From Haemonchus contortus (lineage: Eukaryota > Nematoda > Chromadorea > Rhabditida > Trichostrongylidae): a stretch of DNA of 64,000 bases. The notes beneath the pieces were generated by a model. The model searched no databases. It worked only from the letters and a program-made list of their open reading frames with translations, and was not told the origin of the DNA. A program made the position numbers and the translations under genes. Below, in pieces: positions 1 through 13,200 of the stretch (position 1 is its first letter; the number at the start of each line of letters is the position of its first letter). The DNA lies in the NCBI GenBank assembly GCA_000469685.2, contig LS997562.1:8446007-8510006 (forward strand). Direction: 5' to 3'.

Positions 1-2031
1 CCCTTATTTCGAGTATTGAGAATCTTTCGACGTTTTCGATATGCGACAATTAAAGCAGCTTCCTGTTTCACTAACAAACATACCCAAAGCAGATTTCCCC
101 TTTACACTCTCCATCCTAGGCTGTAATTACAGAGACTTGCAAAATTTGCAGGCATAACACCTGCAAAACAAAGTTTATTTGCCAGAGCAATGATCAAATA
201 TGACGAATTGTCTTTCCGAAAATGGCTGTTTGCTTTCTGTCAACATGCTCATAATGTAGATACGAAAATATTTTTATAAATAGAAATACTGATGGAGCCA
301 TAGATAGGTAAATACAGTCACCCCTTGGATCTAGTAAATTGAGGTCTATTCGTACAATTTTCCCTCTAACCAATAAGGCCCACGCGACAAAGCCCGACGG
401 AGAGTAATGCTGACGCCAGTGTGTCGGCTCTCAATTAGTAACGTCACAAAACGTCCGCTTTTTCTTGCTATAGGCCGAGAACACTCACAGAGCGGTCGAT
501 TCGGCTAAGCTCCGTCCGTATAGCGCGATTCGTAGTCACTGTTACACTCAATTCAATGAAAGAAGGAAAAATACTGACGCTGACGAATACGTTTGCTCAT
601 CGCTGCAAGCTCCTACTGCTTTTCAGTTTGCTCTCTTGCTAAAGACTCTCCCAATCACAGCAAAGAGTTATTCATCACCGGCATTGTTTGAGAAAGAAGA
701 ACAGGATGGCACGGGTAGGTCCCGTAAAAAATATTTCTAGCACCTGTCCGCAAATTGCTATCTTAATGTTGAATAAAAATAGATGAATCAAATGAAACAT
801 CCAAAAATGTTTCACTTAACATTATTCATTTTCCCAAACCAAACCTATGACAAGAAAAAATGAAACTGCATAAAAGTTTGCGGCTTATCCCTGCTTTCAA
901 TTGGAATACCAGAAATCTTTGAGTTGGAAGGAGGGTAGCAGCAGGAGGGCTTTCATCACCACAGTAGGTCCCCTCCATCGTTATATTCAGTGTTTGTAAA
1001 AACATCGTTATACACTTTACTGCGGCTGGAATCTCCGTTCGTTAAGTGTCAGATGTGACATAAGATATTTTGCCCGAGGACATCTCGTAGCCATCATAAC
1101 AGTTATTCTACGAACTTCAAACGTTCGGGAATCAAAAAATTAAGCTGGAGTATTGCCTTTAAAAACTGTTAAGAAGAATAAAGCAAATTCTCACACGTCA
1201 ACTCAATAAAAATCCAAGTTTGATTGGACCAGTCGAAAAATGTAAAAGTGCATGACAGAGAACCGTCAAAAAACACCCGAAAAAACTGAAAAAAAAAAAC
1301 GAATCAGAAAAGTAGCCTCAATATATAGCAAGCGAGAGATGAGGACAACTGACAGGTCTTTTACAAAATGTGCTACTCAACATAATCAGTGGACATTGAG
1401 CAGTATAACAAATGTTGAATATTCATGCTAATGTTCCCTGTATTTAAAAGTAACCGAAGTAGCACTGAAGCAAGTAAACGCTGCATTTTTAGTAACCATT
1501 AAGGTTCTATGGACACCACTTTTTTCTAGATCCTTGTTAGAAACTTTCAGCAAAACAAATTTTATATTCTTTCGCACAATTGGGCGGCGTTTTAGTAATC
1601 GCTGCCACCCCCTGCCTAATGCCACCCATTTCCAGATACGTGGAGAGAACTTTCGACTTATTGCTGCGCCCGCCAGGCGGACGACGTGCTTCTTCGACGA
1701 AAATTGCAAATTGCGTTGCAGATCATCTCTTAAGCGGAACAGACACACCCGGAAAACTTATCGCGACCAGAGAACAAGCCGTGCAGGTGAACACAGATAT
1801 ACACATACCCCATACACACACACACTTCCCATTGATTAGCTGGTGCAATGGACGAGCAAAGGAGACGGCCAATAACTTTATGCGCCTGATAACGGGTAAA
1901 ATTCGTACACAACAATGACCTTTCCACGAGACGAGACCGATCGAAATGAAATGAGAACAAAAAAGGATTAATGAAATGGAAAACAAATGAATACAAAATG
2001 AATTTTAGAAAAGAAAAATAGCCGCACTAAC
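1..2031. other. Intergenic or intronic DNA, no confirmed gene
   Basis: This stretch is AT-rich and shows no recognisable protein family on either strand. A short CA-rich run lies near 1800-1826. If the minus-strand exon at 2032-2161 belongs to a real gene, its remaining exons should lie here or beyond the left edge. I searched by eye for a Nudix box and for a W-[IV]-V-P-G-G-G segment on the minus strand and found neither. Confidence 0.4.
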
Positions 2032-2161
2032 CGTTAACACAGACACCTGCTGCCCGTATACGATAACCGTCTTCGTCCCGTAACCGCTCCCTGGGCCCCT
2101 CGCGCGCCTTCCAAGGCGCCAGCATAAGACTCCTCACGCTCACGATCGACAGTCTCTTGTT
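2032..2161 (-). CDS. Partial: possible N-terminal exon of a Nudix diphosphoinositol polyphosphate phosphohydrolase
   Basis: This 130-bp exon is flanked on the minus strand by a TTTCAG acceptor and a GTTAGT donor and is open throughout. Its end reads DEDGYRIRAAGVCVN, which resembles the segment just before the first strand of the Nudix fold in animal DIPP enzymes (NUDT3/4 family, consensus like D-x-DGY-x-x-RAA-x-x-CV). Those enzymes remove the beta-phosphate of inositol pyrophosphates in the cytosol. An in-frame ATG lies 12 codons into the exon, so this could be a first coding exon. The catalytic Nudix box is not visible downstream within the window, so the gene would have to continue past the left edge or be broken. 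A second frame across the exon is also nearly open, which weakens the call. Confidence 0.4.
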
Positions 2162-4091
2162 CTGAAAGTACAATGAAGACTTTTTCCGTGGCATTCCACT
2201 ATGGAAGATTTATTGCCGTTGAAAAATAACTAGGGACGACATTCCCGAACAAAGAAACGACAAAACCCTTCGTAGCCGGGGTGTAAAGAGAAACTACCTG
2301 ATCTACTAGACCGATAGCTATGCTCTAAAATATTTAATTATTTATTTAATATATGACGTGACAGAACAGAGAGGGTGTTTTGGATGTTCCCAGTGGGCAC
2401 AAAAGCTTGGCAGGGAATTCTCACCAGGCCTTCATTTCTACGGAAATCATATTTACTGATTGAGCTTGAGAATGCACACTCCTCTCTCTTCAAGGAATTC
2501 GAATTTCTCTTTGCAGCGTTTGCTCCCTGCCAGGGTCGTTTGACGCAAAAAGAGGGTTTCGGTCCCCCCTTGTCCTCCCATGGGGATAAGCATTCACGAT
2601 TGAAAATCCAATAAACGATTGGGATTTCGATCGAATCAAACAAGTCGCGATGGGATTTCCTTATCCCACGCTAACGCCTTTTCGTATCACTTTCAATGGA
2701 ACTTCCCTGGGGTACATTTTCTTGTTTTTCGTCGTAAATTACGGTTCAAAGCTGATTTGTGACTCGATAGGAAGATTCTGGTTCCTTTTCTCTCCCAGTT
2801 CCCTCATTCCCAGCCTCCCACACGCCGTTCACATCGTATGGGACATGAGTTTTAGCTCCATTGATCACTGCTATTGCCAATGGCACCACCAAACACGAAC
2901 GGTTCACTCAAATAAACCCAATTTATTGATCGAACAAAAAGAAAAACTATGAAAACAGGGAATAGGGAAGATGAATGGACGGACGGAGGAATGGGCGCCA
3001 TGAAGGCGGGGGAACGCTAAATAACGATGACAGTTCCGCGCTGTTAAAGAGGGAGTAAATTGAAAAAAAAGCATCTCACCACTAAAATATTTTACATATT
3101 CCCCGTACCAGCTGTACTTGTACGCCAAAAAAGTAAATAAAAACAACGACATTTATTAAAAAGTTATTGAAAGTACGAGGTTGTTCGAAAAGGTTCAAAA
3201 ACTAAATGTAAAGTACCAAAAGCATGTCAAGCGAAGGGTCCCAATAGGAAATCATGGACGCCACAAGTACGATCGAGGGTCGGAACATAGACAAGTGCTC
3301 CGAGTCTTAGGGATTTAGATCTCGGGGAACTCTGACGCCACGCACTTGCCCTTTACCGATTAGTCAGTCGGCTCATTCATAATGAATGAACAAATGACGA
3401 AAGCAGGCTTTAGAACAAACTCAGAATGGATGAATAGGGTTATACGACAGAAATGGAATAAAACGGGTCCCTCTGGGACCTTCAGTTCAGGCAGGAAAAG
3501 GCTTTGGATGAGCCGATGGGTCAATGGCTAGCGGCAGCAGCAAAAAGGAGCATATGAGCCGTCAGCGTTCTGCCCATTTCTCTCCCCGGGCCATATGTCC
3601 AAATGCAATCCCTCGCCAAGGCTTTTTTTTTGAAATCGCTTTCGCTGTCGTTGGCTTCAAAACGGCTTTTCGAAGGAACGAATCGTATAGTTATATCACA
3701 CATGTATAGTTAAGAACAGATTATCTTACTGATTAGAATAATTCTTCAAAAACACGGAAAAGTTCAGATTTTATGTCAACAATCAACGATGTATAAGCAT
3801 TTCCACACAAACAAAAAAGAAAAACAATAAAAAATCAAAATCGTTCAAAGAAACCAGGAGGAAAAGTACACGACAGCTCAAAAGTATACAACGGAGCAGA
3901 GTGGCAAGAGCGCCGCAGGCGGCACTTTGGCTTCATGCCAATTCCCCGCTCTCCCCACGATAAATTCATGGGGCGCGGCCTGCGCTGAACGCTGAACTGC
4001 CGTCCAGCCGACTAGCACCGCCCCCTGCCACGCCCACATCGCCAGTTGCAGCATAACACACTTGAAATTGTGAGAGGTAGAGAAATTTAAG
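2162..4091. other. Non-coding stretch
   Basis: I see no exon with convincing splice sites and family similarity here. Several open frames of 60-100 codons exist on both strands, but they overlap one another and show no domain. Confidence 0.4.
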
Positions 4092-4099
4092 TCATCTAT

Positions 4100-4596
4100 G
4101 GTGCTAAGTGAGTTGGGAGGGGCCACGCGGCGGCGCGGCGCCTTTTCATGTCTGCGCCCTCTCCAGCGAGTTAGTAGTACTGGAGCTTAGTCTGGGAAGG
4201 GATGGTGAAGTTGTACTGAAGTGTCTCGTGATTCAAAACAAATTACATCTTGGCACATGATATATACTTGCATATTGTGGATACTCTTCTTCTGAGCCGA
4301 TAAAACCCTATTTTTGGGAAGGGGAGGGGCTCCGGGGTGGGTGAGATGGTTATCTCGTGCAAAAAGCTAAGATGAGATAAAAGCTGAACGTCCAATTGGC
4401 TCACCCACCCCGGAGCCCCTCCTCTTATTAAAATTAGGTGAAAAATACGCAGTCATAACATAAAAGAGCTATGAAACGTCCCTAAGCACCATCACGGGCT
4501 CGCCTACCCTTCCTTGCCCACTATCTCATCGTAGAGGGCGCACACATGAAAAGGCGCCGCGCCGCCGCGTGCCCCCCCCCCAACTCCCTTAGCACC
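4100..4596. mobile_element. Foldback MITE with 8-bp target site duplication
   Basis: The 497-bp element begins and ends with inverted copies of GGTGCTAAG. The terminal arms continue as an imperfect inverted repeat for about 65 bp, including a very GC-rich core (GCGGCGGCGCGGCGCC) on both sides. A second internal inverted pair (GGGGCTCCGGGGTGGGTGAG) lies at about 4325-4344 and 4396-4415. The element is flanked by perfect direct repeats TCATCTAT at 4092-4099 and 4597-4604. It has no transposase. An 8-bp duplication with ends starting GG fits Merlin-like or hAT-like mobilisation; I cannot choose between them. Confidence 0.85.
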
Positions 4597-4604
4597 TCAT
4601 CTAT

Positions 4605-7244
4605 TAGAACATGCATAAAAATCTCACACATATCTATTATTACAATCGCAAATCGGAAAAAAGTAACACTTCAACAAGATGTATGCGATTGGACGAGTTA
4701 GCACGTTGTTCTGCGCAACGTGGGTCCCATAACGAAACCCGCTAACTTTCTACAACAGTACAATTGTGAAAATATATCAACAGTATTACTAGCGGATGAA
4801 ATAGTATACGAATTTTTGTGGGAAGGGTTCCCCATGAAAGAAATTCACGGGAAAGGCGACGCCTCTTTCCCCAAATTACCAAGTTCCCAACACGGAGGTA
4901 ATTGCCGTAACCACTTCCTAGTGGGGACATATGTCATCATCGGGTCTTTTCTGCTTCTTTCGGTCATGGGATTATGTTAACTACATTCTCTGATGGTTCA
5001 TGAACATCGGAATCAGTTATTAGTTATCGATTGATTAGGAACTCAAAAGTAAATTCCCAATCAATTTTCCCATTGAAAAAAGCATGGCTATTATGATGGT
5101 TCATGAAATTCTGCATGGAATCATGGAATACCAAGTAGGGATTAACAAAAACGTAGGCATTTCTAGCATTTTGATATGACGGTCCTAAGAAGAAGATGAT
5201 GATTACGGTGTTTGAAGAGAACCCCATCTAGAAATAGTAACTTAAAGCGACAACAACTTCTATATAATCAGCGTGATTATGGAATTGACGAGAAATGAAG
5301 CAAAACATTTCACAGGAAAAAACATCGAATAGTATCAAAAAACAAACAACATGACCATGTCAACATTCATATGCGTAAACAAGATATTCGTGAAGAGCGA
5401 TAATCAAAGCCGTCTAATAGCGTAAACATCTAGGAGAAATCTCGCAACAACCGGGATATTTTTAGCGATTCATACAGCCCTGCTGAAGCTCCTATTTGAC
5501 AATGGGACATGGCAAATTGCTTCGTATTGAGGTGAATGCGATTGCCCAGCCCCTCTCTTCAAACCCTTTCATGGAAACGAGGCGAGCTAACAAAAAAGCT
5601 TGATTGAAATTCATCCCTACCGACTTTTATTGACGTTGGGACGTTCGTCGACGTCACATGAATCTAATCAGCAACACTTATGAGCAATGAAGCACGCGCT
5701 GACCAAAAACGTCCCCAATACCAGACCAATGCTGATAAGAAACCATAAAAATATAGGAAAAAGGTATTGATTACTTTGAAGACTGTTAACCCATTGCGTA
5801 CCGCGTGCTGCACATGGTGAAGCACGCCCCTCTGCCTCTGCGCGCCCGCATTTTCGTCCAAAATCACTCTAAAGTTTCAATAAAGTTCGAACAGCCCATA
5901 CTTGGCGATTCGCTCAAACAGCCGCTCTGTGTGGCTGCGTGCTGCACGCCGTGAACCACGTCCCCCGCGTCGATTTTGAAGGAAACGCCGGACACATGCG
6001 GCAGCTAGCGCAAAACACTGCGGTACGCAATGGGTTAAGTAATCTCTTTGAACCCCACAACTTCGATGCTGCTGGGCTAAGGCTGACAAATCTCTTCAAA
6101 TAGGGCTATGCACCCAAAGTTTACAGGGAACCATAGAACATCCAGCGTGCTTGATAGACCTACTCAAAACTTCGAGCAGGGAAGCCAATAACCTTTCCAA
6201 ATCTCTCTGAGGGGAAGGAGAAAGCTTCAATTAGGATGAGGGTGGCAGTGAATGGAGGAAGATGTCCCTCGAAACATTCTTAGGGGAACCATAGCCATCT
6301 GCAGACGCCCAAGTAATCCTAGGAAGAATATTTTGTAAGGGCTTTTGAAAAGCGGTTCCCCAAGGATGTAGAAAGTATAAGAGATTCGAGAATCTAGAAA
6401 CTTCGCTTATCAGATATTATTTTCAGCCTAATGATAGATTGCGCAAATAGGGTTTGACTTGGCGACAAGATCCACCCTATTGAACTATATTCCCGAAAGG
6501 CATAATTGATGCTGAGCTGGAGCAGTGGATGGTAGGCAGGGCTACCCACTGAAGCTAAGTAAAAGCTCTGGGGGGAATTGGGCGAGCTCTAGCGCTCAAA
6601 AAACCTCTGATTAGTTGGAAACTTCTCCTTCATACCAGTTCATTTCACTAACGCCCCACCCCAAACTACGTCTTCGAAAAACTGTTTACTAAAGTCTACC
6701 CATTCCAGACACCCGTCTTCAGCATCCTTGCTATATGAATGCCAGAAACTACAAAACAAATCAGGACAATGAAGTCCAGATGTCTAAAGCCAGCAAAAAA
6801 ATCAAGAGGAAAGGACAAGTCTGCCAAAAGCATTGATAGCAAAAGTATATGTGAGCCCAATATCCTCTCTAATAAGCTCTGGAGTGCTTCTTATCCCGGA
6901 AGCTATAAGCGGATAGGATTGAAGGACAGTTACTGGGAAACTGAGGCACCCCAGAGGCTCCAGTAAGCCTTGGTCTCTGATCTATGATGCATTATTGCCC
7001 CAATGGCCTACTACTCATAAACAATGCCGATGAAATGAACCTTGCTCTCTCAGAGAGTTTCAATCGAGTAAATAGTAAAGGACCACAAAACAAGGCCGGA
7101 TGAAAAGAGTGGTATAGCAGCTTCCTAGTTACTTCTAACTCTACAGCAGCTCAAAACTGACTGCCCACAAAAGAGTACGGGAACTGAACCGTGACGGAAT
7201 AAAACTTCGAATACATCATTACATCAAACAGCTACAGATAACTA
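4605..7244. other. Non-coding region 3' of cdkal1
   Basis: Apart from the TTAA-flanked MITE at 5790-6034 I see no gene here. This is the downstream flank of the minus-strand cdkal1 gene, so its 3' untranslated region must begin at 7244 and run leftwards. Confidence 0.45.
5790..6034. mobile_element. PiggyBac-like MITE (TTAA target)
   Basis: The 245-bp element has terminal inverted repeats: CCCATTGCGTACCGC at the left end and its complement GCGGTACGCAATGGG at the right end. Both ends abut TTAA (5786-5789 and 6035-6038), the diagnostic piggyBac target duplication, and the CCC start of the repeats also suits that superfamily. A near-repeated CGTGCTGCAC-type motif lies inside each arm. There is no coding sequence, so it would need a transposase supplied in trans. 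Confidence 0.75.
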
Positions 7245-10200
7245 TCAAATACCAATGAAATACCACAATATCATCCCGATCAGTATCGGTACGGACAGTA
7301 CAATCACAGCTATTGGAGATTTCTCACTTGGGTCCATCGTCCTCATTGCAGTAGCCTCATCAGCCGGCTTGAACGTACCTATCGGTTTGCAGTTTTCGAG
7401 TTTCTTCGCTGTCCAGTCGGTCAGCACCAGTTCTGGGCTTTTCGGGGTTTTCTTTTCGCACAGCTCACTTCGCATATGGAATTTTGCTACTTCCACGATT
7501 CGGACACGAACCCAACTGCCCATTATACCATCATGGTAGGGGACCAGGAAGTGTTCATAGCATTTATTATGGCCCACAGCATGCTTTCCATCTGAAATGT
7601 ACATGAAATAAAAGAGAAAGTGTATGTGGAAAACAAAGCAGAAGAAAGAATATTAAAAAGAGATCACTCGATGACTTCTGCCGGAACTATCAACTCGCGT
7701 CGGCCAAGTGGGACCGCATCGCGACCGCGCGCTTTATTTTCACTAACTTTATTGGCAGCCAGTTTTTTAAAGATAATGCACATTGGAATGCCTCTCCTTA
7801 GGCACTACAGTATAAAGCCATTTAATGGACCTATGACGATGACCGTTGGAACGGCACCCCAAAACGGCTAAGAACAATCCATCCCCTCCCCCTACTATCG
7901 AAGAAAACTCTGGGCTAAGTAGGACGTCCACAGATGCCAAAGAACTTTTCAAAGCTGGGTCAGTTCGTTGAAATAGCCGTAAGGAGATAAAAATTGAGCT
8001 CCTATGGCATGCCAATATGGAAAAGTGCACGAGTAAAAGTAAAAGGAAATTAATCTAGACTCAAGTGCAAGGCGGTGTTTCATTCATCAATCAGCCATTC
8101 GACCCTCAGGGTAAACTCCCATCGCTCAAGTACGAATCCGCGAAAACAGCGTTTTTGTCTCTGACGATTCCCCTGGAAGTTGCTCCCACCTACATATATG
8201 CAAATTCAATTCATCCGACATGAAACTATCGAAATAACAATTCTTTAACATGATAATTGAAATTACTAAACTAATGGCTTAGACCTTACTATTGGTCAAC
8301 CTTAGCTGTTCAACCCATGGAAAACTTCTTATCCCAAGGGCAACACTCCCAAAGCAATCGCTTGAAGGCCAATCTAAATCTTAGCCGTTCCTTTCAAGAG
8401 GGCATTCCGCAGAACACATCAGGGCTAGAATAGAATGGATTTTTCTCAAAAGGCTGTTTTCCTTTATGTTAAGCCGAAAACTTCATCCAGAGCTGATGGA
8501 CCTCGAAGTACCATTCCTTTTGTGTCAAAAAAACTCAATAGACCAACTCAGTAGCTCTTTCTAAGAAGTCCTGCGGCTACTTCGATGAATGAACCTTAAC
8601 TCTTCCCACTGCCGAAGTTATAAGCTGTATGCGCCCCTATAGGAGCTTCGGCCAATTCTTATTCCCACCTATGGCAGCGCGCGATGAGGCTAATGCTCCT
8701 CCCTACACAGCAGACTCTTTCTCCTCGCTGATTCCAACCAGCGCAGCCGGTCTTCGCTTCCGAGCTGCTATCCCTTGTTGTTCATAAGGGAAACTCATTT
8801 GGTTCCAATAATCTCCTCCTAGGAGCTCACATCAGCTTACGACCTTCAATTCAAGAGACAGAGGGATGGAATGGGATGGAACAAAACGAGAAGGGAAAAT
8901 TTTGATACATAATGTCCAGGCCGTTGGGAGTGATAAATCTATAACGAAGGAAGATTAAATGATCCCAGAACCTGAGCCGAATTTAGCCATTCCCAGCCCC
9001 TTCACTTGGGGTAGACCTAATTTCACAATACTGGAACACAACGCATACCACGCCCGTAGCAGTGGATGAAGCTTCGAGGTAAACAGACGTTCGCAGCAGC
9101 AAATAATCTTCTCTTCCAAACAAACAATCAGCCCTCATCACACACACACGGAACAGATGGCACACAACGCTATTAAAGTAAGGGGAAAAATGAAAATTAG
9201 CTTCATCACTCAGTTCATTTACTGTTTTCAAACTTCGAAACAAATAAACAACACTAAACAACAGTTGTTTTCTATGTAATATATACAGAGAACAACTGCT
9301 GCTCTTTTTTTGATCCAAAGCTTTGGGGAACAATATACATTTTCTCAGAATCACAAAAAAGCACTCAACACTAATAAACAACTTTTTGGGATGCGCCATG
9401 AAAACGATCTGTGCTCTGGATTACTGTGGTTTTGAATACTGTCTTAAAATGACATGCGAGATTGAAACGATGTATGGAATAGCTTTTTGTTCGATGCCTG
9501 TATGTCTTTGGAATTTCCAGCGCTTATTGAAACTCATGGCGGAAATGGTGTAGTGGCAAGTGGCGCACTGCCACATACGCGCAGTCACGGCTTGGAACAC
9601 GGGATCGATGCCCGCCTAGGCCAACCAAGCCTTCCATCCCTCCGAGATCGGTGAATTGGTTCCAGACTCGCCTGGGAGGATAAAAGCACTGACTTGAACA
9701 TCGGCTAGCCACCGCAAGTCATTGTATAGACCACATACGCATTCAATATGCCACTACTATTCTGAAAGGGGTCGAATGTGTGGGTGTACTCCCACACTAG
9801 ATTGGTCAACGTCCTCAGACTTTATCCTTTTATGGAAACTCGTATCTTCTCTGTAGCATTAACCCGTGACGTGGCAGCGCCCGTTGTTGTTGACCGCCGT
9901 CCCCACTTCTATCTATCTACGGCAGCTTCTACGGTTACTACAGCTTCGACGAAATCCTTCCTAGTTATTCAAACTCGAAAAAATATAGTAACGGTTCCTA
10001 CAGGGAATTGTGGGCGGGATGGAAGTTATTCAAAACAAGATTTTCAGCTGAATGACGTCGAATCTCTACATATTCAATGCGATACCGCTTGAGCAAACAC
10101 AGAAAACATCGCACAAAGAGCTTCTGAAAACAGTCTGACGATTTTGGCAGTGCTTGGAGCTGCTTAAACCACCAACAATGGAATGAGATAGGGGTTAACT

Positions 10201-13200
10201 AAGGAAGCCCTTGTAGAAAAAGCATGAAAACACCCCTTTCATTGCCCATTGACGGGGGGGATGCGCTCCGCATTCGACTTCCGCTCAGAATCGTAGTGGC
10301 TTAATGACTGCGTATGTGGCCTAGACAATGACTTGCGGTGGCCAGTCGATGTATAAGTCAGGGTTTTCGTCCTCCCAGACGAGTCTGGCACCAATTGATC
10401 GACCTCGACGACATGGAAGGCTTGGTTGGCCGAGACGTATATCGGGCCAAGATTCGAACCCGTGACCGTGCATGTGTAATAGTGCTTCACTTACCACTAC
10501 ACCACCTCCGCCCTCTCATTCCTTTCTACATATTTATTATGAGGAATGGATTTCTCATTACGTTAAGTCCATCCATCGGCTCAATTCATCGGCTTAACGG
10601 CAAAATGAGCGCAACTCATTTCACGTGCGAAAAACGAGTTCGAACAAACATGCACTTTCAAGTGCATGTGCTCACATTTCCAGAATATTTCGTTAAGAAA
10701 AATAGGCGTCTTCTAGGATTTCCGATTCCGTTCCAAAATCGGGCAGACCGAATGGCGGAAACAGTAAAGAAGCTTTTGGTGCATTTCAATCTGATAAAGT
10801 ATAAGAGTCGATTGCAGCCAAATAGATGCGCCATGATTTCTTTCGACTTCGAACTGTCGTCATTTTAGTGCGTCATGCGATCTGTGACAAAAGGCACCGC
10901 GGTCACATATGTAACCTGAATGATTACCTCCAAACTTCTCAAATCGCTTCGGAAATCGTTAAAATCCCCAAAAAAACTTTTCAGCAACGCTGAGACTGAA
11001 CAGTATACTACATCGTACTCGAACATGTATTGTTTTGGAAAAATGAAGTCTTTTGGTGATAACAAACTTCACCTTTAGATGCATCCATGCATCTAACTTC
11101 CATTCAGAATCGCAGTGGTGTTTGAATGCGTCTGCGGCCTGTGCAATGATTCGCGGCAACCAGTCAATGTACAAGTCAGTGTTCTTAATCCCTCCAACGG
11201 TCTGGAACCAATAAACCAAGCCCTGAAGAATGAAGATTTGCCGGTCAAGGTGCGTAACAAGGCAAGCATTCCCGCACTATGTGTGTGATAAGGTGCCACC
11301 CGCCACACGCGAGTAACTGCATAGGCCCCAGACGCATACTTTAGCATCAATACGTGTATATTCGATACTCTGATGATTTCAAACGAAGGCAGAATACACT
11401 GCCCATCCCTGAGCGTGTGGGTTAGTTTAATTATGATGCCCTTCCAAACAGGGTGGAGGTGGTGCAGGGGCAACTGACGCACTATCACACACCCATGGTT
11501 ACGGATTCAAGCCCTGTATCGATATCTACCTGATTCAACAAAGCCCTCCGGGGCTGACTATTAGGTCTCATTGTCAGACTCTTCTGGGAGGACAAAAACA
11601 CTGACTTGTACGTCGGCTGGCCCACGGGTCATTGTATAAGCCGCATACGCATTCAGTGCGCCACTACGATTCAGAATGGATGTCGAGTGCGTGAGCATCA
11701 CAGACGGGATTGATTAATGTCCCAAGACTTTATCCTTTATGACCGGCATTCAATGAATTAGATTACGTCATCATCCTGGAACACAATGAACATCCAATGG
11801 ATTCCAACAAAAGTACCAAACCAGTACAGCCAGCTAATAAGCTTTTTTTAAATATTCGTTGTCGGATCAATAATGGAACGTCATAATGGAGGTGAATTGC
11901 CCACTGACAAACGGATATTGATTGTATTTAGAGCCTGCCAATGAACCCAAGCTGGATAAAAAGCCTTTCTATAGTCTGCGTTCGCCCTATAGGTTGAAAT
12001 TTTCCAAAATGAGGTGTAGGACAAACTCCCAATTTCTGGTTCACCATATAGCTTCAGTAGGTGAAGGCAGTGTCAGCTAGTGCTGTATTTCTCAGGTAGC
12101 ACCCACTCCCTCTTCTGGAGAAGAGATACATTGGAATACAGTGAACAAGAAGTTTCCACAACCAAGACCTCTACGTCAGCCAGACTTATCAAGTTTCGTA
12201 GGCCTACGTAAAGAACATGGTCAACAGAATTGGATCGAGCTCCCTTATGCGAAAATGTCCAATCGGGTTTGAGTACTGAGATAGATTGAAGGAGACAATA
12301 TGTCTGCCACTGAAAGTCGTTGGTAGATTCCCAGGTATATTTGGGTTTTGTACTGAACCGTGACAATCACCATGTCCCCCTTGCCTATCGAGTCGTTTCG
12401 CGATCGAACTGAATGACCAGTCAGGAATTTTGCCCAGTTAACGTCGAAAAGCCAGGCGGTCCCCTACAACATTCCAAGGGAGGAGTAGAGCCCGGACGGC
12501 TCCATGATCCGCATGGCGGATGGCTCCCTCGACTTACCGGGGATTTCATAGGACGCCAACTCAAGGCTCCTTACAAGGTGATTGCTGAATCTTGGGGTGA
12601 CGGGCTGGGGTTGCATGTTGACCTAGGCTTTGTTTATACACTACCAGTAATCCCTTCAATTACCAAGAGGACGTGAGTGAACCGCTTCCAGTGTAAAAGT
12701 TAGCCTAATTGTTAATTGACGGGAGATTTATGGACCTAATTCCTAGTTATTGCCTCGTGGAACTCAAAAAAACCGCTGTTGTGAATTACCTGAGTTGTTT
12801 TTTGATTATTGATCAGCTCCATGCCAATCACTACCGTACACTAATGTTTTCATAAACATGCTTACGGAGAGTAATCTTTACTTGAGTCTCAAAAATAAAC
12901 ACCATTTGGACAACAGTCATTGCAGGATAAAGGATAAAGTCTTGGGGCGTTAAACAATTCCGGAGGGATGCGCCCACGCATTCGACTTCCATTCAGAATT
13001 GTAGTGGCGTATTGAATGCGCATGCTGCCTATACAATGACTTGTGGTGGCCAGCCGATGTACAAGTCAGTGCCTTTATCCTCTCAGACGAGTCTGGGGCC
13101 AACTAGCCGACCTCGGAGGGATGAAAGGCTTGGTTGGCCAAGGTGAATATCGGTCCCGTATTCGAACCCGTAACTATGCGCGAGTGAGGTGCGCCACCTG

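Noticed and set aside
1636..1786. Plus-strand exon-like frame (YVERTFDLLLRPPGGRRAS...) between TTTCCAG and GCAG/GTGAAC
   Set aside because: Splice sites look good, but I know no family with this sequence and found no partner exon in phase on the plus strand.
8983..9399. 138-codon minus-strand frame
   Set aside because: It has no recognisable domain, lies in an intron of cdkal1 on the same strand and lacks paired splice sites.
10451..10510. Possible functional tRNA gene
   Set aside because: The A and B boxes fit, but the acceptor and anticodon stems do not pair and the unit recurs as a longer dispersed repeat, so it is a SINE head.
10338..10868. Open frame of 176 codons on the plus strand
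   Set aside because: Its first half is the antisense of SINE copy 2, including the pol III boxes, and the rest has no domain.
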